Positions 34,064 through 45,948 of a stretch of DNA of 64,000 nt are shown in pieces. Below the pieces are notes generated by a model. The model was not told the origin of the DNA, ran no database searches, and saw nothing but the letters and a program-made list of their open reading frames with translations. The stretch covers positions 1,135,501-1,199,500 of the forward strand of contig SMSO01000005.1 of NCBI GenBank assembly GCA_004764695.1. The letters are read 5' to 3'. The position numbers and the translations under genes were made by a program. How positions within the stretch are numbered: the stretch's first letter is position 1; each line of letters starts with the position of its first letter. The DNA comes from Schizochytrium sp. TIO01 (taxonomy: Eukaryota; Sar; Bigyra; Thraustochytrida; Thraustochytriidae).

Positions 34064-36742
34064 TTAATGTTGAAACTGCTGCTGCTGTTGCTGCTGCTGC
34101 TGGCGTGAAAGAATCATCTTAAACATGCCACGGTGAGTGTTCACATGCAGAGAATGAATTGGGCGAGCCCGCGCGAACAACAACTCCTCAATCTTGTCAG
34201 CATGGCGATTGAGAGCAATTTTCTTGAGAAGCTGAAGAGAACTGTGCTCTGGGTCTTTGAGAAGCTTACGCAGGATAGCCTGCAACTGACGAACCACAGT
34301 ACGCTCAAGATTGGCACTCTGGTTAAGCAAAGTACGCACAACATCGCGCTCGGACTCCGGCGCAAATTCGGACACATTCTCCGCTACGTCCTGAAGTGTT
34401 ACAGGCGAAGAAGTGTCGCTGCTCGGCAGGAGGAGCGCCTGAAGCGTACTGGGGTGATCCCCAGAAGACTTACCAAGAAGGGCCATTTCAGCCACAGCGA
34501 TACGAGAAAACGCTAGCACACGGTCCCGTAACTCGCAGATATCCATGAAGTCAAACTCTGCAAGCGTCTCAGGCAAATCACGCGGCTCAAGAGGCTCGTC
34601 TCGCGTAAGGAGGCATACAAGACCCTCAATCGCCACATCATCAGCATCCGAAGAACCTGAGCTAGCCATGGCCTCCGTAAGCCAGGACTCCGTACGACAC
34701 GGAGCCACACCCAGAGGACCCTTGCGGTACTCGCCTTGTTGCAAACGGTCCATAAATTTGTCACGGAGATAGGCGGCACCATTATCACCCTGGACATGGT
34801 CCCGAAGAACCCGAAGATGGAAGTTCGCCATATCAAGCTCTATGGTCGCAAGCTCACGCAAAACAAAGTTAAATGCCCGGGCGGCGAGGTTTTGCCACGT
34901 CTGACGACGCTCCTGCGCAGCAACATGCAAATCCATTAGCCATTGCTCCGTTGAAGCTTGACGGACGGGAGCTTGAAGTGCCAAGAGGCGCTCTCCGATG
35001 AATTGCACTAAGCTATATAGGTCAGTGTGGCCCATAGCATTCTCATGAATTTGCTGTGCCAAGAGTTCGTGGTCGAGACGCTCCTCCAGCTGGCGAATTA
35101 AATCAGCACGGTTAGGCGTAAGTGCTGAAAGCCGATCCCGTACATCGGCGACGATATCTGGCAGGATGTCGGGCGAGATAGAAACGTTTTCGACATCTAC
35201 TATATCCTGCGACTCCTCGTTGTTGAGGGAAAGCTTGTACTCGGGATCCACCAACAGGCGATGAAGCATTTCTTCATTACTAGGTACATGCGGCGTTGAC
35301 GGAGACACCGGAACCTTGGGTAGGGATGCGGTTGGCGGTACTGATCCAGATGCCCGACCCTCGCTCGGCGTAGGTTTGGCCTGATTCAGGTGTGCAAAAC
35401 GTTGACGAACACGTGCGATCCAATCTTTGTAGAGTTGCGGGTCGCGTAGGACCGTCTTTACGCGGGTACGGATATCCACAAGCTGCGCTGCAGTTCCTTC
35501 CATGTGCTGCAATAGGCCCGGGTCTGGGTTGTCCTGACCCTCCAGCATATCGCGTACTTGGTGATGGTTTTCCTTGATTTGTACATATGTCTCGAAGAAC
35601 TGGTCTGCGACAACAAGCGCATCGACCTGCTTCCAAGAATAAAACGCCCGAGCGTATGCCAGATGCGCATTTCTGGTAAAGGCGACCCTGCGAGCGACAC
35701 GACGAGGGTTTCCAGTGCCCAGCGCTGCATCAAGTCCTCGAAGGACCTTGAACAGATTCTTTGCAGCAATGCCGAGTCTTTTGCGCATCTTTACGCGTGT
35801 GCCTTGCTCCTCATCGGTCTCTTCCTTTCCTAGCACCGTCTCTGGGTGGTTCACAATCATATGCACCGCGAGAAACGTACGTGCCGCGCTGACAGTTGTT
35901 GCCACCTTCGGCTTTAACGAAGCGCCAGCTCGCAGAATATCCAGAAACTTTCGAGCTGTATCAACGAGTTTCGGGTCACCAAGTCGGGTCGCCACTTCCT
36001 CGAATGAAGGCTGATTCCACGAGAAGCCTAGAACATCTCGAAGCGGGACTAAAGCTTGTACGAGACTCTTTGCTCGCGCCGTACGTCGCCACCACGCCTG
36101 CACACGGCGTGTCATTCGAAGGCGATCGCAGGTCTCCTGCACCCTCGAAAGATGCTCGCGAACCTGCGATAGCTTGCGCTCGTACTCGACGGCACGGCGC
36201 TCTTCAGCTTCACTGATGCGTATTTCAAGGTCGAGAGAGGCTCCAACAGAATCGTCAGATGCATCGCTGTCGGCGAGAGGACGACGAGCACGTTCCTTAA
36301 TTGCATTCAGGATTCGAGTGCGGCGAGCTTCGGCAGCGCGGAGTTTACCTTGGATTTGTAACGCAAGCTCGCGACGAGCGTCTTCACGCTCCTGGGAGCG
36401 ACGCCGAGCGATGGCCTTGGCGCGTGCAACCTTGCGGGAGTTCTCGCGGACTTGCAGAAGAAGAAGTTCGTCGCGACGCTTCTTGGCATCCGGGCTGCGA
36501 GCTAAGGAAAGTGGCCTCATGTTGGAGGCAGGAGACCTGTGCCTCTTTTCTAGTCTCATGCGCACGGGGCTCATGGGCGCGTTGGGAACCGAGGTTGGAG
36601 AACGAGGCAAGACAGCCCAGCTGAGGCTACTGTCGTCTGCGACACAGCTCCCGCTTTCGTCTTCGGCGCAGGCAGCGTCCACGCGGAGCTGCGACATCTT
36701 CTCTCGGGCTGTGCTCATGGTGCACGCACTGAAGTTCTGCAT
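34064..36742 (-). CDS. TCP11-family protein (Sok1/T-complex 11-like)
   Basis: A single 892-residue frame from ATG; Met9 and Met16 are alternative starts. Residues 1-85 are low complexity with Ser-Pro sites. Residues about 85-210 are a highly charged Arg/Glu helix likely to form a coiled coil, followed by an IQ-like VQAWWRRTARAK (about 214-225). The TCP11 domain covers about residues 488-865, seen in MLHRLLVDPEYKL, LIRQLEERLDHELLAQQI, NFVLRELATIELDMANF, YLRDKFMDRL and DFMDICELRDRV. This layout, a long coiled region before the domain, is closer to plant TCP11-like proteins than to animal TCP11. Animal TCP11 affects cAMP signalling in sperm and yeast SOK1 suppresses protein kinase A loss; the role here is unknown. 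The C-terminus ends in nine Gln (CAG repeat) then FQH. Confidence 0.88.
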   Translation of the reverse strand: MQNFSACTMSTAREKMSQLRVDAACAEDESGSCVADDSSLSWAVLPRSPTSVPNAPMSPVRMRLEKRHRSPASNMRPLSLARSPDAKKRRDELLLLQVRENSRKVARAKAIARRRSQEREDARRELALQIQGKLRAAEARRTRILNAIKERARRPLADSDASDDSVGASLDLEIRISEAEERRAVEYERKLSQVREHLSRVQETCDRLRMTRRVQAWWRRTARAKSLVQALVPLRDVLGFSWNQPSFEEVATRLGDPKLVDTARKFLDILRAGASLKPKVATTVSAARTFLAVHMIVNHPETVLGKEETDEEQGTRVKMRKRLGIAAKNLFKVLRGLDAALGTGNPRRVARRVAFTRNAHLAYARAFYSWKQVDALVVADQFFETYVQIKENHHQVRDMLEGQDNPDPGLLQHMEGTAAQLVDIRTRVKTVLRDPQLYKDWIARVRQRFAHLNQAKPTPSEGRASGSVPPTASLPKVPVSPSTPHVPSNEEMLHRLLVDPEYKLSLNNEESQDIVDVENVSISPDILPDIVADVRDRLSALTPNRADLIRQLEERLDHELLAQQIHENAMGHTDLYSLVQFIGERLLALQAPVRQASTEQWLMDLHVAAQERRQTWQNLAARAFNFVLRELATIELDMANFHLRVLRDHVQGDNGAAYLRDKFMDRLQQGEYRKGPLGVAPCRTESWLTEAMASSGSSDADDVAIEGLVCLLTRDEPLEPRDLPETLAEFDFMDICELRDRVLAFSRIAVAEMALLGKSSGDHPSTLQALLLPSSDTSSPVTLQDVAENVSEFAPESERDVVRTLLNQSANLERTVVRQLQAILRKLLKDPEHSSLQLLKKIALNRHADKIEELLFARARPIHSLHVNTHRGMFKMILSRQQQQQQQQQFQH

Positions 36743-39700
36743 TTGCTGTACCTCGACTAATTACACTGACACATTCATTACATTGATTTACATCACTTTT
36801 CTTTCACAATTCTTTCGCTTTTCTTTCTCTCCAAGTGAGTTCCTTTCCCTGTTATAGATAGATAGGCCTATCATTTACTATTATTATCGTATCATCATTG
36901 TCTTAAATACTAAAAATACTATTTTTAATTTAAACAATTAAATTAGAAGGTCGCCATAAAGTTGCTCTTCATTCATGAAAATCGCTGTCTATCTACTGCA
37001 TGAAAGATACCCTGCTGTGATGCCGGGCTAGGCGCCTGACCCTTCGTTCGACTGCTTGACTGTCTCCTTATTCTGTATTCGCCCTCGCCTCTTCTAGCGT
37101 TGATGCTGCCTATATCCATGTTGTGTGGGAGATGCTTATCCTCCTCAGTTCTGAGACTCTGGAGCCTCCGTTTGTTTACTTACCTCAAACCAAACCAAAC
37201 AAACCAAACAAAACAAAACAAATCAATTTATCAAGTTATCGAATACTTATTAGTTAATTAGTCACACATTCAATTTCTTCGAGCTTTCTTGGAGCTTTCT
37301 TCGCCCTTTCTTTCTTTCTTTCTTTCTCCTTTCCTTCTTTCCGCGAGAACAGTGCTTTCGATGCATGTTTTGCGTGAATGCCTTCAACCGAGTGTTGGTC
37401 TGAGCAGCGCGAGAAGACTTGAACGACGGCATATGACGAAGTACACATACACCCATTTCGTGTTTCCCGACCCTCGCGATCTTCGAGTCGAATGTCTGAG
37501 ACTGACTGACCGACCGACTGACTTAACTCAGGTTGACTCGACTAGACAGCACAATAGAGGAGGAGGCAGTCCACTCTCTGTTCTTTCCTCCACGATCCAT
37601 CGCGACTGGTACAGTATCTGGTAGGTCGGTGCTTACGCCCGTGGCCATCATTTTTTAAAGTTAAAAAAATAAAATAAAAAATCATTTTGTTGAATAAAAG
37701 AATATTTGTTATTCAATTTTAAAAGAAAAAAGCGAAGGAAAGAATTAATCAATCACAATCAATACATACATACATCAACATACAAACAAACAAACGAATT
37801 CTACACATCATGATGCACCATAAGAACCATATATCTTTCTTATGGCCAGGCACCTCCTAGGGTACCGACGAGAAGGCCATTGTGAAAAGAAATCAAGATT
37901 GTCATGTCTTCAGGCAGTCGGACGAGCGAAAGATCAAGATCAAATGACCACAAGGTACAGTCGAACTCGAGGGTTCAGACCCAGGACCAGGCTCAAGTGC
38001 TGCTGCAATCTGATGACGTGTGTAGTGGTTCTGACACCGCCGATAGAATGAATTGCAGGATATTTCAAGATCGAATGATCGAATGAATGATCGATCGATT
38101 CATTGCGGGCACGCGCTCTCTTGAAGTTAAGGCCTTTGTTCTCCTGTCTTTAAAAAATGTGAATCAAAGTCATAAAATATGTACTATTATACCTAGGTAC
38201 ACCCTATAGGCCTGTTCTAATTATGAAGAAGAAGAAGAAGAAGAAGAAGAAGAAGAAGAAGAAGAGAATTCATGTGTGATAGAGAGAGAGGGAATTGGAT
38301 TGCACTCTTTCTCAGGGGAATTGGGGCCTATGGTTTAGGGTACAAGACCATTAGTGCACGGGGATGGGAAGTTTTTTACATCGAAAAGAAGAATTGACAG
38401 CGAAGAACTTGATCTCAGTCAGTCAGTCATTCATTTATGATTTATTCAAGTTAGCACTTTGATAGAAGGAGAGAGCTTCGGTGTGCGAGAGAGTACCGTG
38501 GCTCTCAACAGGGATTTCGATAGAGAAGGAGGTCTGAAGGCTGGATATTTCAAGAGACCCCCTCTCGCTGGGGCCGCCTTGAGGAGATCTCTCTTTGTTG
38601 TGGTGATGGAAATGAAAGAAAGGATTTCTGCTTTTTTATTTTTGCTTTTTTTCCCTTTGTTGCCTATTATCTCCTTTCCTTTATACTGCTAAATCACTCC
38701 TTTTAAATATGAAAATGAAATGTACATGTAATAGAATGAAGAACTAGGAAAAGGTGGATGAGGAACCTAGCTACTTTCGCCTTGATTGGGGTGCTCACCT
38801 ATGCACCACCCTGGTGTGATGAAAATTAAACCAATCAAACAATGTGATGTGTATCCTGCCAACTGAGTTGTTTTTTATCTCATAGATCAGCATTGTGTCT
38901 CTCGCGACACCACCCTCTTCTTTTTCTGTAAAGGTATTCTATCGCACAGAGAGTGTACGCTAGTACTAGTCCTATACCTCTAATAGTAGCAGTGGTTAAA
39001 ATAATAGTATTAGGTTAAATGTTAAGGAGGCATTAGCAGTAAGTACGGTCTCAATTTTATTTAGTTTGTTCGTCTCAACAAAGGTTGCTCATTGCCTATG
39101 TTGCGACTCTGGAAGAGTGCGGATGATAGCACTCTTTGGAGACGCTTTGCGACTCACCGGTCGCGTTGGGCCCCTCGTCTGCAACCAAACCTACACATAC
39201 GAATGCCCTCCCTGCGCAATTGATAAATCTTTGTGTGAGTGAGCTTCGCGAAGTGCCAGAATCGTACTCCTTCGAAGAGAAGAGTGGATAGAACCAGAAG
39301 AATTGAAAGGCACCAAAACAAGAGGCACCTAGCTACCTGACTTGGCAATATTGAAGCAAAGGGTAAAACGAAGCGTAGACAGCTGCGATAAGTCAAAACG
39401 CAGAGTGGGTTGCGCGTGGAGATTTGAGATTCTGTGCTCTGAGGCGATGAGGGTATCTGCTTTGTATTGAGTGCCTTGGGAAAGGTGTTGGCGACCCTGG
39501 TAGAGTTCGGTTTATGTTGCTACATTGCTATCTCGAGTTCTATCAGCTTTGGTAGAAGAACAAGAAGCACAAGAAGAAAGGGAAAAGGAGTGATGCATCA
39601 AATCAATCACAATTGGAAAATAGGTATAACAAGTTGGTCTACGTCTTGCTTGGAGATGGCGTCACATGTCCAAAACAAAATTTAGTATCCTGCCTAGGAA

Positions 39701-40986
39701 TCACACATGCTCTGAGTCTTCGATCCCCGAGACGTCATCGTCTGTGTAAATTTGATTTCACAATGCAGCCTTGCTCTCCCTACTCCTTGCGATGAGTTGC
39801 CAAAACTATATTGTGAATCTGTGAGATCTCTCTCGGACCGACACTTGAGCTACACGCCTGTAGTGAATGCACCGGCTCAAAGCTGACATTGTAACCCTAA
39901 GTTAATAAATAAGATGAAAACTGTAATTATTTATCACGTTTGATATTGCATTTTACTTAGATCTCACTCCCTTTATCTTGATCATCGTTTCGTTTTTTTT
40001 TTTTTCAGATACTAAAGATAAATTGAGCTATGAGAGCTCAGCAGAACAAGTAAAACATGAGAAAGCCATAGACAGCGTATTCCGAGGGACGATTTGCAGG
40101 TGAAAAAAAGCACCACACGAATCTTCTATATAACTTATGTTTGCATCAAGTAGATTAGTTGCAGACCAGCTACGCGCAAATGTGACCCTGCAAGAAGTTC
40201 GCTAGCACTTTCTAATTATAAATGCATCCAATCTACAAGTTACCTAGTACTTTCCAAGGGATGTACTACTAATAATGCTTTCATGAAAAGTTAAGAAAAG
40301 TTAAGAGCAGCCCCTACAAATCGCAATGTAGCAAGTTACAGTCGAAGAAAACTCCATGTTCAGTTGCAAATCCTCAATCTTCTCAAATAAACACAACGTA
40401 ACGAATGGTTGCGCATAGCCCCGACCAAACGCATAATATTGAGCACATTTTCGAGTCCAAAATCTAGTACCTACTATGCTAAACACATGACCAGAATAAA
40501 ACAACATTCAAGAAAACAGCTACCCCCAGTTGCATTTGCACTAGAACCGGCATCATCATCGAGGTCTACCCCATTGTGGTATGACTTCCTAGGATCCCTA
40601 ATAGTTTGCCTGGCCTAATCAATACTAGCAAACTTCTAGGTGCATGAAAGACGCGGAGTCCTGTGCACGTGCACGAGTTGGATTAGGCGAGCGAGCAAGA
40701 GATAGAAGCTATATAGATTAAACTGCAGCACTCAAGTTGGTTACATGTGCTACTACTACAAAGGCGAGCTACTAGTGTTTCTACCATCAACACCATGGAA
40801 GGTATCAAGTAATGTGCACGATAGTACTCGAGTAAAAGCACAACCTGCGCGTTCAAGTGAGCTCCACGGCTCGAACAGAGTCAGGACCTCGCTCAAGTCA
40901 TCTCTGGGAGGGCCTCAGAGAAGTCTTGGCGACAACTAGCAATCATAAACAGGCGTGGGCCAGCTAGCGATCCTGTATAGAGGAGT
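36743..40986. other. Gene-free stretch upstream of the receptor kinase
   Basis: About 4.2 kb with no supportable gene. It contains CTTT repeats near 37308-37327, CAAAC/AAAC repeats near 37183-37217, (GAA)n at 38225-38266 and a T run near 39993-40006. Short frames on both strands have no family resemblance. Confidence 0.6.
38225..38266. repeat. (GAA)n microsatellite
   Basis: About 14 tandem GAA triplets in non-coding DNA. Confidence 0.95.
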
Positions 40987-43467
40987 ATGGAGACAGTGGT
41001 GCATGCACAAAGTGCACGTTTCAAAAGGAAGGGAAATGTTCACAAGAATAACTCCTCGTGGAGACGGACCCTGAAATGGGCATGCGTAGGGGTGATGCTG
41101 GCACTTGCAAGAGCTCAGAACCCTGTCTACATTAATAATGTGGCGGTGCCAGAGGCTGGAGGGTTCTTTGTGAGTTTGCAAACTTTTTCAGACGAATCAG
41201 ATATCTGCCAATTCACGGATTATCCGCTAGACCAACTCACGGTTGTAGCCGGATTCTGTCAACGCGAGGAAGACCTTACTTCTTATAAAATCATTGTTTC
41301 CGAAGAAGAAGATTGCCTTGTGGTAATGCGCCAGGAATTCGCAGATTCGGAGTGTTCAGATATGGTAAGCAACGAGACTCTGTCGTTCCAGGCTTGTCTT
41401 ACTGACATCGCAAAAGGTACGCCAGAGGATGGCTTATTATGGTCTGCAGACAATAGTTCGTGGTCCACTGATGACACTCTGCTAGCTTACGAATATAGCG
41501 GGTGCAATAGCAGTGACTCGAGTGGGGCATATGTCGGATACATGCGAATTGTCACTGTTCTGGACATTCAAAGTAACAGCAGCATCACAGAACTAGTGGC
41601 CTATCCACAATCCTCGGTCGAAATTTCTAAAGTAACAAACTCTAGCGAGCTATGCGATGCCGAGGGCGACCCTTGGGCATCTTGGATATCATATACAACA
41701 GGATCACCTTCGTGGTATACAACAGCGAGTGGGGATGCCATTATAACTTGCTTCAACACCCCTGATGCTGATGATACTTCTTTGGGTTGGAGCATGCAGG
41801 TCACCTGCAATCAAAGTAGTCAAAGCGACATTCCAATATCAGTTAGTTTCTACGAATATGTAGGTTGCAATTCAAATAGCGTTGTCGCGAGCACCGAAAA
41901 TGAGGTCGTTCTTAATGGAGGCTGTGGTGGGGTTGTTTATACGTTGACACCAGGGGCTTATTCTTCAAACACCGAGACGAATATTTATGCACGATGTTTA
42001 TGGGAAGCATCATCATTGCCAGGAACTGAATCGCCTACAAGCGCGAGCGGTGACAATTTCCCCACGATCTCCACACAGGCACCGACCATCAATAACAACC
42101 CTGGCAATTCGAAACGCGCAATCTACATTGCTATTATCCCAGTCGTACTGATGCTTGCTGGAGTAGCATATGTTCTCATCTCAAAGAAAAAGAAAAAGAA
42201 CCAAAAGGATGGTACAGATGACGATGAAAGCAACGACTTGGAGTCGCGGTTGCCTTCTGGGTCGAAGTCATCTCGAAGAGGTAAATTCCAGATGCTTGGC
42301 TACTCGATGTCTCTTATGCGAGTGAAGATCCCCGGTGAACTTGGTCCTGCTGTTGTACATGACAATGATGAACTAGATAATGATAGTAGTGAGGATGAAG
42401 CTGATGATGTGGTTGGTAAACGCACGGACGGTGCCAATAATGGCTTGATCAACAGTTCAGAGCTGGAATTTGGCCGCCTGATCGGTAAAGGTGGCTCTGG
42501 AAAGGTTTTTGAAGGGAAATTCAGGAAAAGTAGGGTCGCTATTAAAGAATATCTGGGTGGGCGCACCCACTCAAGCTTCATTCGTGAAGTGAATAACTTG
42601 CGCAGGCTCAAGCATCCAAACATCATACGTTTTTATGGCGCAGTTGATTCTGATCTTCACCGTCTTTTAGTAATGGAGTATGCTCCAAATTCTTTAGCAA
42701 ATATTATTGAGCCAAGAGGACTTCCAAGTGGACAAGCTCCGACGGCAGTGGCCTTGCTTCAATGGGCTCAGGAGCTAGCAAGTGGTTTGGCCTTCCTTCA
42801 CAGCAAGGGTCTTATTCATTTCGACGTGAAACCTGAAAATGTCCTTCTTGATGAAGGTTGGAATGTCAAATTATGTGACTTTGGTGTTTCACGCAGCATC
42901 GACTCGGTTCTTCGACCTCCAAGTACAAATGATCAAGAGGGAGGCACTCCGTCTTATACCGCCCCAGAGATGCTAACTGGTGACCGAGCACAGCTTTCTT
43001 CAAAGGTTGATGTTTATGCCTTCGCTATTGTATTCTGGCAAATGTTTCACCATGGAGAGGCGCCCCATCCAGACCAATGGAGTGTAATTGAAGTCCTTAC
43101 TCAAGTGTCGATGGAAAACTATCGTCCTCCAATTAAACCGGAGACTCCTGAACCTTTGCAGGATATCATTACCTCCTGCTGGGAGACGAACCCAGAGGAC
43201 CGCCCAAGTATGGCAGAAGTCTATGAGATGCTTGATGAAATTCTCGGTTCTCGCTCTATTGATATTGTAAAGAATGCCTCGTTTTCAAACAAAAAGCCGA
43301 ACTTTGAGCTTGGCCAGCAAGTCTATGTATTCAATCAATCGTTACAGTCCTGGTTACCGGACTGTCCATCAAAACTCACTTCGAACCGTCTCAATCGTCC
43401 TTCACAAACTTACAAAGTTCTTGGTACCACCACACACGAAGACAACCTTATTCTTGCAAACAATTAA
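40987..43467 (+). CDS. Receptor-like TKL-type protein kinase with non-HRD catalytic loop
   Basis: An 826-residue frame from ATG. A hydrophobic segment near 31-43 ending in ARAQ is a likely signal peptide after a basic N-terminus. The ectodomain (about 44-375) has 12 Cys and many N-glycosylation sites, and carries two copies of a module, each with YEYxGCNS (168-175 and 289-296). One membrane helix (378-398) is followed by KKKKK. The kinase domain (about 493-753) has the glycine loop GKGGSGKV, VAIK with K520, E534, HFDVKPEN (611-618), DFG (631-633), APE (659-661), D675 and R739. The catalytic Asp D613 and N618 are present, but HRD has become HFD, so it is a non-RD kinase and may not need activation-loop phosphorylation. 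It probably senses an external ligand; none can be named. A conserved-looking tail of about 70 residues follows the kinase. Confidence 0.94.
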   Translation: METVVHAQSARFKRKGNVHKNNSSWRRTLKWACVGVMLALARAQNPVYINNVAVPEAGGFFVSLQTFSDESDICQFTDYPLDQLTVVAGFCQREEDLTSYKIIVSEEEDCLVVMRQEFADSECSDMVSNETLSFQACLTDIAKGTPEDGLLWSADNSSWSTDDTLLAYEYSGCNSSDSSGAYVGYMRIVTVLDIQSNSSITELVAYPQSSVEISKVTNSSELCDAEGDPWASWISYTTGSPSWYTTASGDAIITCFNTPDADDTSLGWSMQVTCNQSSQSDIPISVSFYEYVGCNSNSVVASTENEVVLNGGCGGVVYTLTPGAYSSNTETNIYARCLWEASSLPGTESPTSASGDNFPTISTQAPTINNNPGNSKRAIYIAIIPVVLMLAGVAYVLISKKKKKNQKDGTDDDESNDLESRLPSGSKSSRRGKFQMLGYSMSLMRVKIPGELGPAVVHDNDELDNDSSEDEADDVVGKRTDGANNGLINSSELEFGRLIGKGGSGKVFEGKFRKSRVAIKEYLGGRTHSSFIREVNNLRRLKHPNIIRFYGAVDSDLHRLLVMEYAPNSLANIIEPRGLPSGQAPTAVALLQWAQELASGLAFLHSKGLIHFDVKPENVLLDEGWNVKLCDFGVSRSIDSVLRPPSTNDQEGGTPSYTAPEMLTGDRAQLSSKVDVYAFAIVFWQMFHHGEAPHPDQWSVIEVLTQVSMENYRPPIKPETPEPLQDIITSCWETNPEDRPSMAEVYEMLDEILGSRSIDIVKNASFSNKKPNFELGQQVYVFNQSLQSWLPDCPSKLTSNRLNRPSQTYKVLGTTTHEDNLILANN

Positions 43468-45173
43468 TTTGAACTCACCCAACCATGTTAACTTATATTG
43501 AACCATTTAATTTGCCCGCAATGTCCTAGTATTAAATTTATTTCTATTCAGAACAACGTTGACCCCTTTGATCAGTGCATGGATGGGTTCCATTTTTAAA
43601 GAAAATCAGGAAGGGACGTAAATAGTGCTTTTAGTTGATTTGATTTTGGGTGTGGCTTCACTTGCTTTTGCTCGTTTGCTGTAACGTGAAGAAACTGTGC
43701 TTGTGGTGAAAACAATACGCAAATAATACAAACATCGATCGGAAATCATAAATAGCTGTTTGGCTTCATCGTTGCTTCAATACGCTACCCGTAACTTCCT
43801 TAGAGACTTCATTCAAATTGCGGAGGGTTCCGCAGGTGCTCCTCAGCACCCTACAGAAGAAATTGATTCACTTTTGCATTTCCTGTTTTTCTAGAGACCG
43901 AATCTTAAAGAAAACGTCAATCAAGTCATGCAAGGATATCGCGATACTTGTGCTCGCCAACATTAAATTTCTTCAATTGAATCTCAGTAGCGTGCGTATA
44001 TGTGTTCGAAGGTTCCAGCGAGGATCATACCGTATCTCAGAAGCCCCATCTTTTCTATTCTTAACCAAAAGTTAGACATTATAGACATAGTCAAACATAG
44101 CGATATGAGGTAATGTCTTTGCGAGGAAATTGATCAGTCACAGACAAGTTGCTTGTAGTTTTACACCCCGGGTTATTCCAATTGCATCATGTCAAAAAGA
44201 AGAATTAGTCGCTGTATAATCGTAAAGGAAAGCTCTTGTATATGTGCTATTACTAAGTGATGAACATGGTCAGCTAGAAGTTTACTATGAATGCGAAGAC
44301 AAAAACCGGAAGAATGTCTGAGGAAGGCTTGACTAACTTCAATTACAAGTTCATCAGATCGCTCATTCGTAAGCCAAAGACACTCCTGATCTGTACTAGA
44401 CCCGACAAAAAAGATACCAGATTAACGTACTTGACTCTTCAAATATTAGTTTGGATTTCACCAGACAAATCCGATACACTCACTTCTAAAGTATCTTGGC
44501 TTCATAGCTACGTATCTGGTTATGACTGTATAGTTTGAATTCTATGTAATCCCTAATTCTTGAAAGATTTACAATGGCACGCCAAAACCCCTAGCAATAC
44601 CTTGGCCACATGATACTCCGATAATAGATATTAGTAGCTATCATGGTAGAGACTTCCTCAAAATGGAATTTGTAGAGTCGAGACGAGTACCATTTAAATA
44701 ATTAACACTCTTGCAATAATATCCCGAAAATTGGTGTACTGGTTGATATCTTACATTTGGAAAATTCATAGTCTCAATCGTTGGCTTGATATATATTCAC
44801 AGAATGAAGTTTTACCTTATTACTTCTGAGATTGAGAAACTCACAGTGATTACTTTGGTTTGACTTGAGTTTTTAGCCCAAGTTAAAGATTGTCCCTGAA
44901 GTATGAGCGTAAGAGATTCGTCTTTTATCCTGGTAGAAAACAGGAATATAAAAAAATTCGAAGCTCATTTCCAAAAACTAAGATAAAGGATTATGGGAAG
45001 TAGAGTAAAGTAAAGCCAGGGAAAAGTAGCCTATCACGGGCAAGATTCTTTTGGGATGAAGTTACCTATGTAATGTAACATAAAAAATTAGGTATCTATA
45101 TATAATTTTCTTTTAACTTAAATTAAAAGTAAATCAAAAGTAATGTATAATAACACTTTTATGAAAAAGAGAG
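43468..45173. other. Gene-free stretch between kinase and tRNA cluster
   Basis: About 1.7 kb of AT-rich DNA, including the kinase 3' UTR on the left. I see no recognisable protein or RNA gene before the first tRNA. Confidence 0.6.
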
Positions 45174-45244
45174 TTCCCACGCCGGGAATCGAACCCGGAG
45201 ATTGACGGTGAGAGCGTCAAATGTTGCCATTACACCACATGGGA
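45174..45244 (-). tRNA. tRNA-Glu (CTC)
   Basis: The cloverleaf folds fully: acceptor TCCCATG/CGTGGGA, D stem GTGT/ACAT, anticodon stem TGACG/CGTCA around loop CTCTCAC (anticodon CTC), T arm CCGGG-TTCGATT-CCCGG. D-loop variant GGCA. CCA is not encoded. First copy of the left minus block. Confidence 0.97.
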
Positions 45245-45366
45245 GATTTTAGGAGATGGAGTCCGTATTTTCTAAGGAATTCATACGATAAAATCTGGTA
45301 ACCAATAGTTAAAAAAAAAACAATTTACTCAGAGCTGTGCGAGGGAAACAAAAAAGAAAAGAAATT

Positions 45367-45437
45367 TTCCCACGCCGGGAATCGAACCCGGAGATTGACG
45401 GTGAGAGCGTCAAATGTTGCCATTACACCACATGGGA
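45367..45437 (-). tRNA. tRNA-Glu (CTC)
   Basis: Identical to the copy at 45174, D-loop variant GGCA. The spacers either side of it are near-identical to each other, pointing to recent tandem duplication. Confidence 0.97.
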
Positions 45438-45548
45438 GATTTCGAGAGATGGAGACCGAATTTTCTAAGGAATTCATACCATAAAATCTGGTAACCAACA
45501 ATTAAAAACAAAACAATTTACTCAGAGCTGTGCGAGAAAAAAGAAATG

Positions 45549-45619
45549 TTCCCACGCCGGGAATCGAACCCGGAGATTGACGGTGAGAGCGTCAAATGTT
45601 GCCATTACACCACATGGGA
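45549..45619 (-). tRNA. tRNA-Glu (CTC)
   Basis: Third copy of the left minus block, D-loop variant GGCA, same cloverleaf. An A run on the plus strand to its left is the polymerase III terminator. Confidence 0.97.
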
Positions 45620-45948
45620 GAGATAACAGGTTACTGCCAGTGTCCCCAGGGAATATATATATGTAGATTACTAATTAAAAAATCTCGTACCATTCGTCAT
45701 AAGGTATTACCAGTAGGTAGTAGGTTAGGTTGATTAATTGCTAGTCAATTTGTCATGGAGGATGAATCAGTACGATGAGCTCGAACAACAGAAACATAGT
45801 GTCGAAGAGGAAATACAAGGAATTACAGATGTCTATCTCCATGGGAGATTTCTACAGAGGTCTACAGCTTAACTATAACATAGTTTTGTAGTGGTTAGTC
45901 TAATTAAATGCCTAGTATGTTGCATGGGAAGAGGCATCGTGAATATAG

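Noticed and set aside
34075-34106. CAG/CTG repeat as a stand-alone microsatellite
   Set aside because: It encodes the Gln run at the C-terminus of the TCP11-family protein; similarly the CAG run near 56515-56550 encodes Gln in the coiled-coil protein.
36174-36857. 227-residue plus-strand frame over the TCP11 gene
   Set aside because: Arg/Ser-rich shadow of the charged coiled region on the minus strand.
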